From positions 1,445,671-1,509,670 of the forward strand of contig CAJGBI010000001.1 in the NCBI GenBank assembly GCA_904424815.1: a stretch of DNA of 64,000 bases, in the 5' to 3' direction. The stretch's first letter is position 1. Every line of letters starts with the position of its first letter. Below the pieces are notes generated by a model. It was given only the letters and a program-made list of their open reading frames with translations, had not been told where the DNA came from and made no database searches. The position numbers were made by a program, and so were the translations under genes. This stretch comes from Puniceicoccaceae bacterium Marseille-Q1082 (GTDB taxonomy: Bacteria > Verrucomicrobiota > Verrucomicrobiia > Opitutales > Intestinicryptomonadaceae). Below, piece by piece: positions 46,431-55,255 of the stretch.

Positions 46431-47117
46431 TCAGCTGTATATATATCTGTTCCACCCTTTTGGACCGCTTAAAAGGTAAGTTTCCGAAACCTTGTAATTG
46501 CCGTCCGACATACTCTGGTAGGAAATTCCTGTGCACATCCATTGGTACATTCCGCCAACAGACGGCAATCCTCCTCCACCGCCTATTCTTCCTATGCCGC
46601 CGAGACTCGGCATCCCCTTTGAAATGTAGCTCACAGTTCCCGAATATGAGGGGACAAGGTAGCTCTTTACCCCCGCCATAATCTTGCCGCCTTCTGTCTT
46701 GGAATTCCACCCTGTGAACTTCCCGTCCTCGTCGAATATTCCGCAATTAGGTTTTTGAGGCGTCCCAGCCCAATTTTCAAAATTCGGGTGGCTTTCAATA
46801 GGTTCCTCGCGCATTGTGCAGGAAACTTCAACCGTGTTTTCATGCTGGTCGCTTGTTGAACTCCATGACTCGGCACCTTCGTATTGCGCAGTTATTAAAG
46901 CCCCATCGCCGTACTTTTTTATGGAAACCGATTTGCAATACAAACCGTTCCATATCGGGTGAACGGACTTGTTTATTATAGGCGAATTTGCGCTTGCCGC
47001 CGAATATGGATAACAAAACCAAGTAGCAGAACACGTCGCAACAGAATCTTCCGATACAACTCTCTCTCCAGAATCCCTAAGAAAACAAAGTTCTCCGTTT
47101 TGTAAGCGTACTTTCAT
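46431..47117 (-). CDS. Phage tail-region protein
   Basis: From the ATG at 47117 the product is 228 residues. It has beta-rich segments ('GLYCKSVSIKKYGDGALITA') and a Gly-rich stretch ('SLGGIGRIGGGGGLPSVGG') before the end. No domain is recognised. The start lacks a Shine-Dalgarno site and has the TTGACA box 15 bases upstream. It follows the tape-measure gene in operon order, interrupted by the plus-strand ATPase. Confidence 0.65.
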   Translation of the reverse strand: MKVRLQNGELCFLRDSGERVVSEDSVATCSATWFCYPYSAASANSPIINKSVHPIWNGLYCKSVSIKKYGDGALITAQYEGAESWSSTSDQHENTVEVSCTMREEPIESHPNFENWAGTPQKPNCGIFDEDGKFTGWNSKTEGGKIMAGVKSYLVPSYSGTVSYISKGMPSLGGIGRIGGGGGLPSVGGMYQWMCTGISYQSMSDGNYKVSETYLLSGPKGWNRYIYS

Positions 47118-47185
47118 TACTAAAGGGAAATTTGTCAAAAAAAGACTTACTAAGTGCAGAGAGTCTTATCTAAATGTCTTGATAT

Positions 47186-47239
47186 TTATCCCTCTACAAA
47201 TATCGCTTTTATCCCTTTATTTTCTTTACATTTATCCCT
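47186..47239 (+). promoter_or_regulatory. Three TTTATCCCT repeats upstream of the ATPase gene
   Basis: TTTATCCCT occurs at 47186, 47208 and 47231, spaced 22-23 bases, just before the ATG at 47261. Spacing of about two helical turns puts the sites on one face of DNA, as expected for operators bound by one regulator. Confidence 0.6.
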
Positions 47240-47260
47240 CTGCATGCTTCACTATTTGCC

Positions 47261-48511
47261 ATGAAATACTACAAGAGATTTGCCGATAAGGAACTTGCAC
47301 GAAGGTTAAATAATGCAGGAGCCGTACTTATATATGGTCCAAAGGCATGCGGAAAAACGGAGACAGCTTCTCAAACGGCAAATAGTATGGTTCATATAGA
47401 TACGGATGCGCAGGTCAGACTTGCAATGCAAGTAGATCCAGAAAAAGTTTTAAATGGAGAATATCCCCGTTTGCTTGACGAATGGCAAGAATTCCCGGAA
47501 TTATGGAATCTTATACGCCATAAAGTAGATGAGGAAAAGAAGTCGGGAATGTTCATTTTAGCAGGTTCTGCAAATCCGGATGAAAAAACAAGAAGACATT
47601 CGGGAGCAGGTCGTTTTTCTGTAATGAGGATGAGGACTATGTCGCTTTTTGAGTCCGGTTGGTCATCTGGAGAGGTTTCGTTGAACGAATTATTTAAAAA
47701 AAATAAAATATCATCTGAATCGGTAACAACTTCATTAGATGATATTGCCGAAAAGATTCTTATAGGAGGATGGCCCGGACTTATAGGAAAATCTCTTTCG
47801 CAATCCTTGGATTTTTCAAGAGATTATGCTTCCTTGACGGCGGAAGTAGATATAAGCAGGGTCTCTGATAAACGTCGAGACCCGGATAAGGTTTTCAGAC
47901 TTATGCAAAGTATAGCCCGCAATATATCTACTGAAGCTCCTGTATCAACTCTTACGAGAGATGTGCGTGGAAGTGCCGGCGCATTTAAAGAAGAAACCGC
48001 TTCCGACTATATAGATGCCTTGGAAAGATTGATGTTTATCGAAAAATTACCGGCGTGGAATACGCATATACGTTCAACCGCAACATTGCGTCAGGCGTCA
48101 AAATGGCATTTTACCGATCCTTCTTTGGTATGTGGTATACTCAAATTGGACAGAGAAAAATTACTAAAAGATTTAAATTATTTCGGTTTTATATTCGAAT
48201 CTCTGGTCATTCGAGACTTGCGTATATATTCGCAAACATTTGGCGGCAGGGTAATGCATTATAGAGACTCATCAAACCTTGAAGTTGATGCAATCATAGA
48301 GAATGAAAGTGGAGACTATATAGCGCTTGAAGTAAAAATGGGACTTTCAATGGTAGAGGAAGCGGCTAAAAATTTAAAAAAATTCGCAGATAAGATAGAT
48401 ACAACTAAAGTCGCTAAACCAACGGCACTCGCCGTTATTACCCTTAATGGATTTGCCCATCAAAGACCCGATGGAGTATATGTTATCCCTATATCTACTC
48501 TAACAGCCTAA
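47261..48511 (+). CDS. DUF4143-type AAA ATPase (cargo gene)
   Basis: The 416-residue protein has Walker A 'IYGPKACGKTE' (about residues 24-34), Walker B-like 'RLLDEWQEFPELWNLI', 'FILAGSANPD' and a C-terminal DUF4143 domain ending with a nuclease-like 'EVDAIIENESGDYIALEVK'. These ATPases are common in gut bacteria and archaea and are often mobile; their role is not known. It is encoded opposite to the flanking tail genes, with its own repeated upstream sites. Confidence 0.88.
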   Translation: MKYYKRFADKELARRLNNAGAVLIYGPKACGKTETASQTANSMVHIDTDAQVRLAMQVDPEKVLNGEYPRLLDEWQEFPELWNLIRHKVDEEKKSGMFILAGSANPDEKTRRHSGAGRFSVMRMRTMSLFESGWSSGEVSLNELFKKNKISSESVTTSLDDIAEKILIGGWPGLIGKSLSQSLDFSRDYASLTAEVDISRVSDKRRDPDKVFRLMQSIARNISTEAPVSTLTRDVRGSAGAFKEETASDYIDALERLMFIEKLPAWNTHIRSTATLRQASKWHFTDPSLVCGILKLDREKLLKDLNYFGFIFESLVIRDLRIYSQTFGGRVMHYRDSSNLEVDAIIENESGDYIALEVKMGLSMVEEAAKNLKKFADKIDTTKVAKPTALAVITLNGFAHQRPDGVYVIPISTLTA

Positions 48512-48550
48512 GATATTTAGGCTTTCAAAAGTAAACGAGAAATGTAAAAT

Positions 48551-50026
48551 TTACTTCATCAAAAGTTCGCTCTTAGAAGCTTGTTTTTCTGTATTTTCCG
48601 CGATTTTCGTTAAGAGCTTCGACTGCTTTTTCGATTCATTGAGCTGCTTTTCTGCTACATCGTATCTGGTTGCCGTAAGACCTCCGCCCCCGATTTTAGC
48701 AAGAGAACTATCGTTATACTGGGATTTAGATTTTGACTTCGAGCCTTTCTCTGCGTCCTTTATTTCAGGTGTGGCATCAGCGGCGGCGTATTTTGCCTTG
48801 CGGGCATTTTCCGCCTCTATGTGGGCTTGCTTTTCAATATCGCGCAGTCTTTCGGCTTCGGCTATTTGCGTCTTGTACCAATCTACACTGCCAGAGGTCC
48901 ATAAATCCGAACGCTTGCGATTATCATTCTGAAGTTTGGCAGTAGCCATCTCCTCGGTAAATATTTCTGAAAAGCTCTTTCCCTTATCTTTCTGGGCGAC
49001 TTTATTGGATTCCTCCCTCAACTTGTCCAAAGCGTTAACAGCCTTGTTTATGGCTCGCTCCCAATCTGAGTCAAAATATCCGACAATCTTTGCAAGCGCA
49101 TTGCCGAGATAGCTTATAAAGTCGGTGATTGCGTTCCTAATAGGAGTAATAAAATTGCCGAATTGACCGTTTATGTACCGTCCTACGGTGTTAAATGTGC
49201 CTAAAATATAGTTGGATATGTCCCGAAACGCCGTCTCTATAAATTCTCCCATTTTGGCAAGCTTCTGTCCGATAATTAAGCCCCACTTTTGCCTTCCAAT
49301 AGCACTTCCCATATCCGCCAAAAATCCGCCAAAGGCTACAGTTATGCGATTTTGCCACTTATCTATTTCATCTCCAGCCCTCGCAAGGGCGGCAAGAGTT
49401 TCCTCGTCCATAACGTGCCCGGCTTCTATTGAAACTTGGGTAAGCTTTCCCATTCCCTCAGTGGACACTTTATCGAGTACTTCGAGCATTTGCGCTCCAG
49501 TCTTTTGACCCAATATTGTCGAAATATCATTTAATGCCGTAAGACTTTCTCCCGACTTTTTGTAAGCGTTCCCTAATGCTTCAATCTTTTTATCAGGGGA
49601 AAGCGTTGCAAATTCTTGTAGTGATATTCCAAGACGCTTAAAAGACTCCTGATAACTTTTATTGCCGTCGCAAGCTTCAATCGTCCGCAAGTTCAGGTTG
49701 TTTATCGTCATTACGAGGCGGCTTTCTTCCATGCCTGCAAGTTTGGCGGCGTAAGCAAGCGTCTGAAATTCGCTTTTACCCATGCGCAAATTTCTCGCCA
49801 TATCCTCAACGTGCCCGCCAAGGTCTATTGTCTGTTTAGCCAACGCGCCTAAGCCCGCTATTCCAGCCGACACCCCAAGCATTCCAAGCACTTGACCGCC
49901 CAAGTTCTTGAACATTCCCCCAATCGAACTTTTGAAGGAGTTAGCCGCAAGTTTGCATTGCGCAAGCCCTGTTTTAAATCCCGCAGAATTTAAGCCGATT
50001 TTGGCTAATATTTCACTTGAGGCCAT
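48551..50026 (-). CDS. Tape measure protein
   Basis: The 491-residue protein starts with a helical region typical of short tape-measure proteins ('KTGLAQCKLAANSFKSSIGG'), a hydrophobic segment ('LGMLGVSAGIAGLGALA'), more helices, and a Lys/Glu-rich coiled C-terminus. In tailed phages this protein sets tail length. It overlaps the preceding gene by 14 bases. Its small size suggests a short tail. Confidence 0.75.
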   Translation of the reverse strand: MASSEILAKIGLNSAGFKTGLAQCKLAANSFKSSIGGMFKNLGGQVLGMLGVSAGIAGLGALAKQTIDLGGHVEDMARNLRMGKSEFQTLAYAAKLAGMEESRLVMTINNLNLRTIEACDGNKSYQESFKRLGISLQEFATLSPDKKIEALGNAYKKSGESLTALNDISTILGQKTGAQMLEVLDKVSTEGMGKLTQVSIEAGHVMDEETLAALARAGDEIDKWQNRITVAFGGFLADMGSAIGRQKWGLIIGQKLAKMGEFIETAFRDISNYILGTFNTVGRYINGQFGNFITPIRNAITDFISYLGNALAKIVGYFDSDWERAINKAVNALDKLREESNKVAQKDKGKSFSEIFTEEMATAKLQNDNRKRSDLWTSGSVDWYKTQIAEAERLRDIEKQAHIEAENARKAKYAAADATPEIKDAEKGSKSKSKSQYNDSSLAKIGGGGLTATRYDVAEKQLNESKKQSKLLTKIAENTEKQASKSELLMK

Positions 50027-50555
50027 TCTTTACCCTCTCCGCTTCAAGTATCATTTTCTTTTCTTCGTCAGACTGTATTTGTCCAAGTCCCTCTTGTTCC
50101 GCGAAACTTGCACAGTACCATAAAAGCTCGCCAAGCGGCATATCCCAAATCTCCCCAAGCGTTAGATTTGTCTTAGAAAGTAGTAGCGTAGCCCTTGAGA
50201 GTATCCAAGGCGCGTTAATGGCTCTTTCTCCCTCAGAACTATCCCACATATCTGGAAGCGATAGAAAGTCCGTCAGATACCCCAAAAACGCCGTTAAACC
50301 GCGATTAAATCTATGGAATCTCAAGCCGAAGTTCGGACGTTTCATTGCCGCTATTATATCTCTGTCGGCAGAGCAAATAATTACGGCAAGTTCCAAGTCT
50401 TTTCTTGATATTGCTACTTCTTCACCATTCACAATGCGCATTATGGGAGAGCCTATCGCTTCAAGATAAAGGCAATGGCGCAAACAAAAAGGCTTTAGTC
50501 TCCTGCCTAAAACCTTGTGTTCGCAATTTATAAACGCCTCGTAGAAGGATTCCAT
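50013..50555 (-). CDS. Putative tail assembly protein
   Basis: The 180-residue protein ('FCLRHCLYLEAIGSPIMRIV', 'LTLGEIWDMPLGELLWYCAS') is helical and lies between the tail-tube-like gene and the tape measure, where tail assembly chaperones usually lie. This position is the main evidence. Its start shares a base with the stop of the previous gene. Confidence 0.55.
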   Translation of the reverse strand: MESFYEAFINCEHKVLGRRLKPFCLRHCLYLEAIGSPIMRIVNGEEVAISRKDLELAVIICSADRDIIAAMKRPNFGLRFHRFNRGLTAFLGYLTDFLSLPDMWDSSEGERAINAPWILSRATLLLSKTNLTLGEIWDMPLGELLWYCASFAEQEGLGQIQSDEEKKMILEAERVKNGLK

Positions 50556-50920
50556 TAGCTAATCGGTTCCATCGGAACCTCTGGATAGTAAGTTCCAGAC
50601 AAATCCCACTTTTCTACGTCTTTTCTTGCTCGAGATTTCTTAACACTTTTTACGATGAACTCAAACTTCTCGCCAATTTTGAAAGAATCTCCCGGACTCG
50701 GTGCGCTTGCGTCTGACAAAGGAATGACGCTTGCTGTCCTATTATATTTTATCCCAAAACCTGAAAAGTGGGCGACAACATTGCCGTCCTCGTTTTCCAC
50801 CTCAAGCTCCTGTCCCTCTACGGTGTCTTCCGTAGCGTCAACTATGTAGCCCTCGAGCTTTTCAACCCCAAAGGCTATCGGTTGCTTTGTCCCTCTCAAT
50901 TTGTATGCTTCGTTTGCCAT
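50555..50920 (-). CDS. Putative tail tube or tail-associated protein
   Basis: From the ATG at 50920 the product is 121 residues and beta-rich ('EGYIVDATEDTVEGQELEVE', 'SFKIGEKFEFIVKSVKKS'). Position suggests a tail tube or tail-associated protein. The start has the TTGACA box 14 bases upstream and no Shine-Dalgarno site. Confidence 0.6.
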   Translation of the reverse strand: MANEAYKLRGTKQPIAFGVEKLEGYIVDATEDTVEGQELEVENEDGNVVAHFSGFGIKYNRTASVIPLSDASAPSPGDSFKIGEKFEFIVKSVKKSRARKDVEKWDLSGTYYPEVPMEPIS

Positions 50921-50994
50921 ACAAAATATAGGCGTGTCAAATTCATAAGGCAATATGAACTTGAAACAAAAGTTTTTTTCATTACTCTACCTTT

Positions 50995-51561
50995 ATGAAT
51001 TTATCCGATATTTCAAAAAAGATTCCCGTATTACAAAAGGGATTGAGTTGGAAGTATTGTTTAGTTTTTTGGATTCCGCTACTACTTTTGGCAAGCCCAT
51101 TGTTTTATACAGTATATTCGCCAAAATGGATTGTATATTGGTTCACTGATTTTAATTGGGTTTTACCTTATGGCGGGGGATTCGGAAGCACTAGAGATGT
51201 AATTGTAAGTAATATAATAAGAGCTACAATAATGTTTGTGCCTGCTTATTTTTGTTTAATAGTAATGCACGCTATTTCAAAGAAAAATAGTATTATAGAA
51301 AAATTAGTTTATTATTTACCTACAATAACATTAACATTGGCCTTCATTATGCTCTATTTTCCAAATAGAGTGATCTCATTTATAAATAGCATGGGAAATA
51401 CTTTTAGAAGAGACCTTGCGTTGATTTGGACTACTTCTATTTGGGTTTTGGTAATAATTATTTCTTTGTTATTATTGCTGCCAAGAACTAGTCAGAAAAA
51501 GCTTTGGAGTATTTATGGACTTATTATATTGAATGTAATTGTGGGTTGCAGTGCCAGTTAA
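50995..51561 (+). CDS. Four-helix membrane protein (cargo gene)
   Basis: The 188-residue AT-rich gene encodes about four hydrophobic helices ('YCLVFWIPLLLLASPLFY', 'ATIMFVPAYFCLIVMHAI', 'LPTITLTLAFIMLYF', 'SIWVLVIIISLLLLLP'). It is on the opposite strand to the tail genes and is much AT-richer than they are, as expected for an accessory gene expressed from the prophage. Family not recognised. Confidence 0.65.
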   Translation: MNLSDISKKIPVLQKGLSWKYCLVFWIPLLLLASPLFYTVYSPKWIVYWFTDFNWVLPYGGGFGSTRDVIVSNIIRATIMFVPAYFCLIVMHAISKKNSIIEKLVYYLPTITLTLAFIMLYFPNRVISFINSMGNTFRRDLALIWTTSIWVLVIIISLLLLLPRTSQKKLWSIYGLIILNVIVGCSAS

Positions 51562-51650
51562 AATAATAATACATTTAAATACGGCTAAAGTCGTCTATTA
51601 ATAGACGGATAGTAAAGAGTCAAATATCCTGCTTATATATGGAACTTAAT

Positions 51651-52049
51651 TCATAAGGTTTGAAACACGAGCTTATACGTTAAGACTATACCCAAATTAT
51701 TATCGTCTCTGGCGTCGTTCTCCGCCTCAAACCACAATCCTTCGCAACGATACTTCTCGTTATCCAATGTAAAATTCCAAAGAATACTGCACACCTGCGC
51801 TATTCGTTCAAATTGTGTATTGTAGTTTATATCGTGGGCAGAATCTGCAGTTGCCACATTTACTTCCGACTCAAATATTCCGTCGGATTCCAACATATAT
51901 GAAAACGGCTTTACATCTCCAACATCGAGTGAAATGTACGGTATGTGCCTGTCTTCCGTGCTGTGCCCCTATACAAGCATCGGTTTCATTGCTTCCGGCA
52001 ATGCGCTTAGCAGGTATTTAAATAGTATATCCTCAATTTCTTTTCTCAT
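51651..52049 (-). CDS. Tail completion-like protein with an in-frame TAG at codon 27
   Basis: The frame starts with ATG at 52049, two bases after the upstream stop, reads 'MRKEIEDILFKYLLSALPEA' and 'MKPMLV', hits TAG (51969-51971), then continues in frame 'GHSTEDRHIPYISLDVGDV' to the natural end, 132 codons in all. The position after the gp10-like gene and the size suggest a tail-terminator-type protein. Only 27 codons lie before the TAG. Either the gene is dead or the TAG is read through. Confidence 0.65.
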
Positions 52050-52050
52050 G

Positions 52051-52791
52051 CTAGAAGATTCTTCCTCTCTTACTTAATATCCGCTTAACATTGTTTTCCA
52101 TTGCCTTTGCTTGTACCATAAAGGCCCGCTTAAAAATTCTCATGGGTGTTCCTCCTTGCGGGAATGTCGTCACCCGATTTATGAGAGTAAAGAATGGATT
52201 ATCTCCTCTATTTCCATCTACGAATCCGCCATACTTAGTGCCGTGGCGAGTCACGAAGCTCTGAGCCTTTCCTCCCAACTTTGTAAGAGCCGCAAGCCAG
52301 CCAGATTTTGCAACTCCCACCTGAAGTTGTACCTTTCTCGTGTACTTTTTAAGCTCTCCTTTTCCCGCAACAGCATATTGAGTAGTCCAATTCTTTGGAA
52401 CTCTCCCGCTCTTATTTATTGCTGCTTTATGGATGTTTCTTACGGGAGATTTAAATATTCGCTTGTACTTAAATATGGGCATTTCGGATTTGTTCGGGTG
52501 GCTTTCAAGTGCTTTTTTTACTCCCTCAAAATTGCCCGCTCTCCACATTTTATTGAGTGATTTATCTTCCCAAGTTGTGCCGCTTAAATCCGCAAATACT
52601 TTGCCTATGTCTCGGGCCACATTTCGCTTGCCGATTGAAGCTGTCTTTGGCGGCGTAAATTTTATTAGCTTTTCTCCAACAATGCGAGATTGCTGCTTTA
52701 CGACAAATTGCCAATCCTTCTGGCAAGCTACTTTGTATCGTACAAGTGCGTCCTCGAAATTCTTGGTAATGACTTCAAACTTTACACTCAC
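52051..52791 (-). CDS. HK97 gp10-like head-tail protein
   Basis: The 246-residue product starts at a GTG at 52791 that overlaps the previous stop (GTGA). It is basic, with 'VKFEVITKNFEDALVRYK' and 'FVTRHGTKYGGFVDG', and sits in the position of HK97 gp10-type minor tail proteins. It ends in TAG; read-through would add only about five residues before TGA. Confidence 0.6.
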   Translation of the reverse strand: MSVKFEVITKNFEDALVRYKVACQKDWQFVVKQQSRIVGEKLIKFTPPKTASIGKRNVARDIGKVFADLSGTTWEDKSLNKMWRAGNFEGVKKALESHPNKSEMPIFKYKRIFKSPVRNIHKAAINKSGRVPKNWTTQYAVAGKGELKKYTRKVQLQVGVAKSGWLAALTKLGGKAQSFVTRHGTKYGGFVDGNRGDNPFFTLINRVTTFPQGGTPMRIFKRAFMVQAKAMENNVKRILSKRGRIF

Positions 52792-53105
52792 TTGTCAATA
52801 CTCCTTACCCATACTTCTATTTGTCCACGTTTAGAGCGTGTACTTATCCAATGTATGCGAAAAGTACGTCCTGAATATTGGAGTAATTCTCCTATGGCAG
52901 GATATGCCTCATCTTCTAAATCCGCTTCTTTGAACTTTACGGTAAAAGTTTCGTTAGGCACAAACCCGCCCGATTCGAGTTCCACTTCCTGCTGACCATT
53001 CTCGCCAATTATGCACTTGTATTTCTTGCCTCTAAATTGAACGTCCTGCGAAAATTCGGCAAAGATTTCATTTAATGCGCTTCTGATTTCACTAAAAAAG
53101 CCCAT
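52788..53105 (-). CDS. Putative head-tail connector
   Basis: The 105-residue product ('EIRSALNEIFAEFSQDVQFR', 'FKEADLEDEAYPAIGELLQY') matches the position and size of small head-tail adaptor proteins. The start has the TTGACA box 14 bases upstream. It overlaps the next gene by four bases. Confidence 0.6.
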   Translation of the reverse strand: MGFFSEIRSALNEIFAEFSQDVQFRGKKYKCIIGENGQQEVELESGGFVPNETFTVKFKEADLEDEAYPAIGELLQYSGRTFRIHWISTRSKRGQIEVWVRSIDK

Positions 53106-53142
53106 ATCACTATGGGCTGTGTCAAAAGTCTATCTTTGTTTT

Positions 53143-53466
53143 CTATACTATCGCCATTTGTCGTTTTTCAAAGGGAATAATGCTTTTCTTTATATCAGAA
53201 CCTTTTTTAAGTATTATTTCATACAAGTCATAGTGGTTTTGACAGTTTGCCCAAAATTCCGCCCCATTACCAAAATACAATCCCAATCGAACGGCAATTT
53301 CCGCCGTTATTCGAGATTCGTTTTTCATAATACGGGTAATTGTTGCGTGCGGGATTTTTGTTTCCTTTGCAAGCCTATATTGTGTAATGCCGTATTCCCC
53401 TAAGAAATCTTCAAGTATTTCACTCGGAGGAATTGCTCTGTGTGGTTTTCCTGCCGGTATGCTCAT
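53143..53466 (-). CDS. higA: HigA-type antitoxin
   Basis: The 107-residue protein starts at the ATG at 53466 behind GGAGG (53472-53476); an upstream ATG at 53481 overlaps the toxin stop. It has a helix-turn-helix 'ITQYRLAKETKIPHATITRI' and the family segment 'ITAEIAVRLGLYFGNGAEFW'. HigA binds HigB and represses the operon. The gene ends in TAG. Confidence 0.9.
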   Translation of the reverse strand: MSIPAGKPHRAIPPSEILEDFLGEYGITQYRLAKETKIPHATITRIMKNESRITAEIAVRLGLYFGNGAEFWANCQNHYDLYEIILKKGSDIKKSIIPFEKRQMAIV

Positions 53467-53477
53467 TCTTGCCTCCT

Positions 53478-53765
53478 TCATTGATAATGTTTGCTTATTT
53501 CAACATCGTATGCGTTACCAGAATCAAATTTAAAAATAATTCTGTATTTTCTGTCTATTCTTATACTCCAAAAATCTTTTAAATTTCCCTGTAGTTTTTC
53601 GAGATGATTTGACGGAGGGAAGCATAAAACTTCTACATCAGAAGCAAGATTTATGTAATAAAGCTTTTTGTATGCTTTCTTTACAAAATCCGCAGAGAAT
53701 CCCTTGATCGGTGACTCATCATCCCAAATCTTTTTCGTCAGTTTATCTCCAAAACTTACTATCAT
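53478..53765 (-). CDS. higB: HigB-type toxin (RelE superfamily)
   Basis: The 95-residue protein carries the HigB pattern 'PPSNHLEKLQGNLKDFWSIR' and 'DRKYRIIFKF'. HigB toxins cut mRNA on the ribosome. The toxin-first order and the overlap with the antitoxin gene are typical of higBA. The pair sits between the head and tail genes, downstream of a terminator. Confidence 0.9.
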   Translation of the reverse strand: MIVSFGDKLTKKIWDDESPIKGFSADFVKKAYKKLYYINLASDVEVLCFPPSNHLEKLQGNLKDFWSIRIDRKYRIIFKFDSGNAYDVEISKHYQ

Positions 53766-53825
53766 TATCTCGGAATGTTTCAGAAAATATTTAGCAAGTC
53801 AACAAATATTTATCATCTTATCAAA

Positions 53826-53865
53826 TAAAAAAGAGAGCTTCCAGTCTCCCGAAAGCTCCCAGTGA
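53826..53865 (-). terminator. Terminator at the end of the phage head genes
   Basis: On the minus strand a stem GAGCTTTC / GGAAGCTC is followed by a T-rich run, about 20 bases after the TAG stop of the preceding gene. It separates head genes from the higBA pair. Confidence 0.75.
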
Positions 53866-53883
53866 ACACGAAACAACCCAATC

Positions 53884-54132
53884 CTAAGTCGAACCCTTTA
53901 TCAGTCCTTTTTCTACGAGGGCTTCTCTAAGCTCGTTGACAAGCACAATCACTTGCGCAAGTTGCGCCGAGTCTTCAAGCTTAGCCTGATTTGCATTTGC
54001 CCGCTGTACAGTGGGCGCAACTCCGAAGAAGCCGAGCTTTTGTATGGTTCCGTCGGAGCCGTCGTCGCAAATCTGCAAACCGCCCCCGTGCGTATGTTCA
54101 GGTCTGATACGGTAAATGTCGTTTTCTCCCAT
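53884..54132 (-). CDS. Head fibre/decoration-like phage protein
   Basis: The 82-residue protein has a strong Shine-Dalgarno site (AAAGGAG). The sequence 'KLGFFGVAPTVQRANANQAK' followed by a helix ('LAQVIVLVNELREALVEKGL') resembles the end of phage head fibre or decoration proteins. It ends in TAG, directly followed by a terminator, so this TAG is a real stop. Confidence 0.6.
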   Translation of the reverse strand: MGENDIYRIRPEHTHGGGLQICDDGSDGTIQKLGFFGVAPTVQRANANQAKLEDSAQLAQVIVLVNELREALVEKGLIKGST

Positions 54133-54135
54133 TTC

Positions 54136-54360
54136 TTACTCCTTTGATTCTTTTGAAGTTTTTGAAACTTTGGCAACTTTTGAAGTTTTGACTTTGCGCT
54201 GTTTGATTTTACCCATAGCGCGAGACCAAACTTCGACATCTGTATAGTCTCCCGTTAGGGTTTTAAACAGTTGCCTATGTTTGGCGTAAGGCTCGTCGGG
54301 ACTCAAAAGAATCTCCGACTTGCCGTTTTTCTTGTACCCTATCGTAATAAATGCGTTCAT
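54136..54360 (-). CDS. Small Lys/Ser-rich phage protein
   Basis: From the ATG at 54360 the product is 74 residues ('NAFITIGYKKNGKSEILLSP') with a basic tail 'KTSKVAKVSKTSKESKE'. Position right after the capsid gene suggests a head-related role. The upstream frame overlapping the capsid gene was rejected. Confidence 0.55.
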   Translation of the reverse strand: MNAFITIGYKKNGKSEILLSPDEPYAKHRQLFKTLTGDYTDVEVWSRAMGKIKQRKVKTSKVAKVSKTSKESKE

Positions 54361-54361
54361 C

Positions 54362-55255
54362 TTATTCAGATACGATACGTTTGAGTGCCGCCTTTTCACC
54401 AACGCCGAACCCATAGTTGCACTCGATAATCTCCTTTGAAGCGTCGGTGTCTGCGTCGCCCCAAGCTCGATATTCAAAAGTGAGCCCAGTCTGCGGGTCA
54501 GTGTAGGTCGTATAGGTTGACAGTTGCTTCATCACATTTGCCGTCGGCGCAATAGGTGCGAGTGCTACCATAATTGCGGACGGATAGACTATAAAGCCTT
54601 GCAACTTTTCGCCATTGTCGGGCAAGCGGTTAAACTTGGAGAACGAAAAGCCCATAAGATTGGGAAGTTCTCCCAAAGGCGAGAATCCAAATGTCGAAAG
54701 CCCTCCTGAAGTCTTTATGTCCTTCTTAACATTCGCCATATAGGACGATTTCAAAAGCATTCCTCGGGGACTGTCTGGCCATTCGAGTTCGTCAATCTTC
54801 GTCTCAAGGTCTATTATGTCGTCTGTGTCGAAATCGGCGGCGTTTCGTGTAAGAATTGCGTCTCCGAAATTCTCCTTAGTGATGACACTTAAAATGTCCA
54901 AGAGAACGTCCTCGGCAAGCTTGGCTCCCTTTAGTCTCCCCAAAGTAATCGGGTCGAAATAGGGCTACCTTGCCTTTTCCTCGGAAGTGTAGGTCAATGA
55001 CTGGTACTTGCGTCTATTAACCGTGATTTTGCGGGACTCCATATCTCCCTTGTCGAACTTATAAGTGCCGTCAAAGTCCTTTGAAGCACTCGTCGCAAGC
55101 GGAATATACGGAATGTCTATTTCGTTGTTTCCTTCAAGCGGCACATTGCGCAACACAGTTGAGAATAAACCCAACGAAATAAGCTTATGTTTGAACGCCT
55201 CCATTGCGGACTTGAGGATTAGCGAACGCCTTAATGCTGATGGTATAGTGTTCAC
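54362..55255 (-). CDS. Major capsid protein with an in-frame TAG after codon 96
   Basis: The GTG at 55255 is preceded by AAGGAG. The first part runs 96 codons to '...KYQSLTYTSEEKAR', then TAG (54965-54967), then in the same frame 'PYFDPITLGRLKGAKLAEDV' for a further 200 codons. Together they give about 297 residues, a normal capsid size, and the segments 'NVPLEGNNEIDIPYIPLATS' and 'IVYPSAIMVALAPIAPTANV' fit an HK97-fold capsid following scaffold and protease genes. A protein essential for virions should not carry a stop, so either the prophage is defective or the TAG is decoded. Confidence 0.75.
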
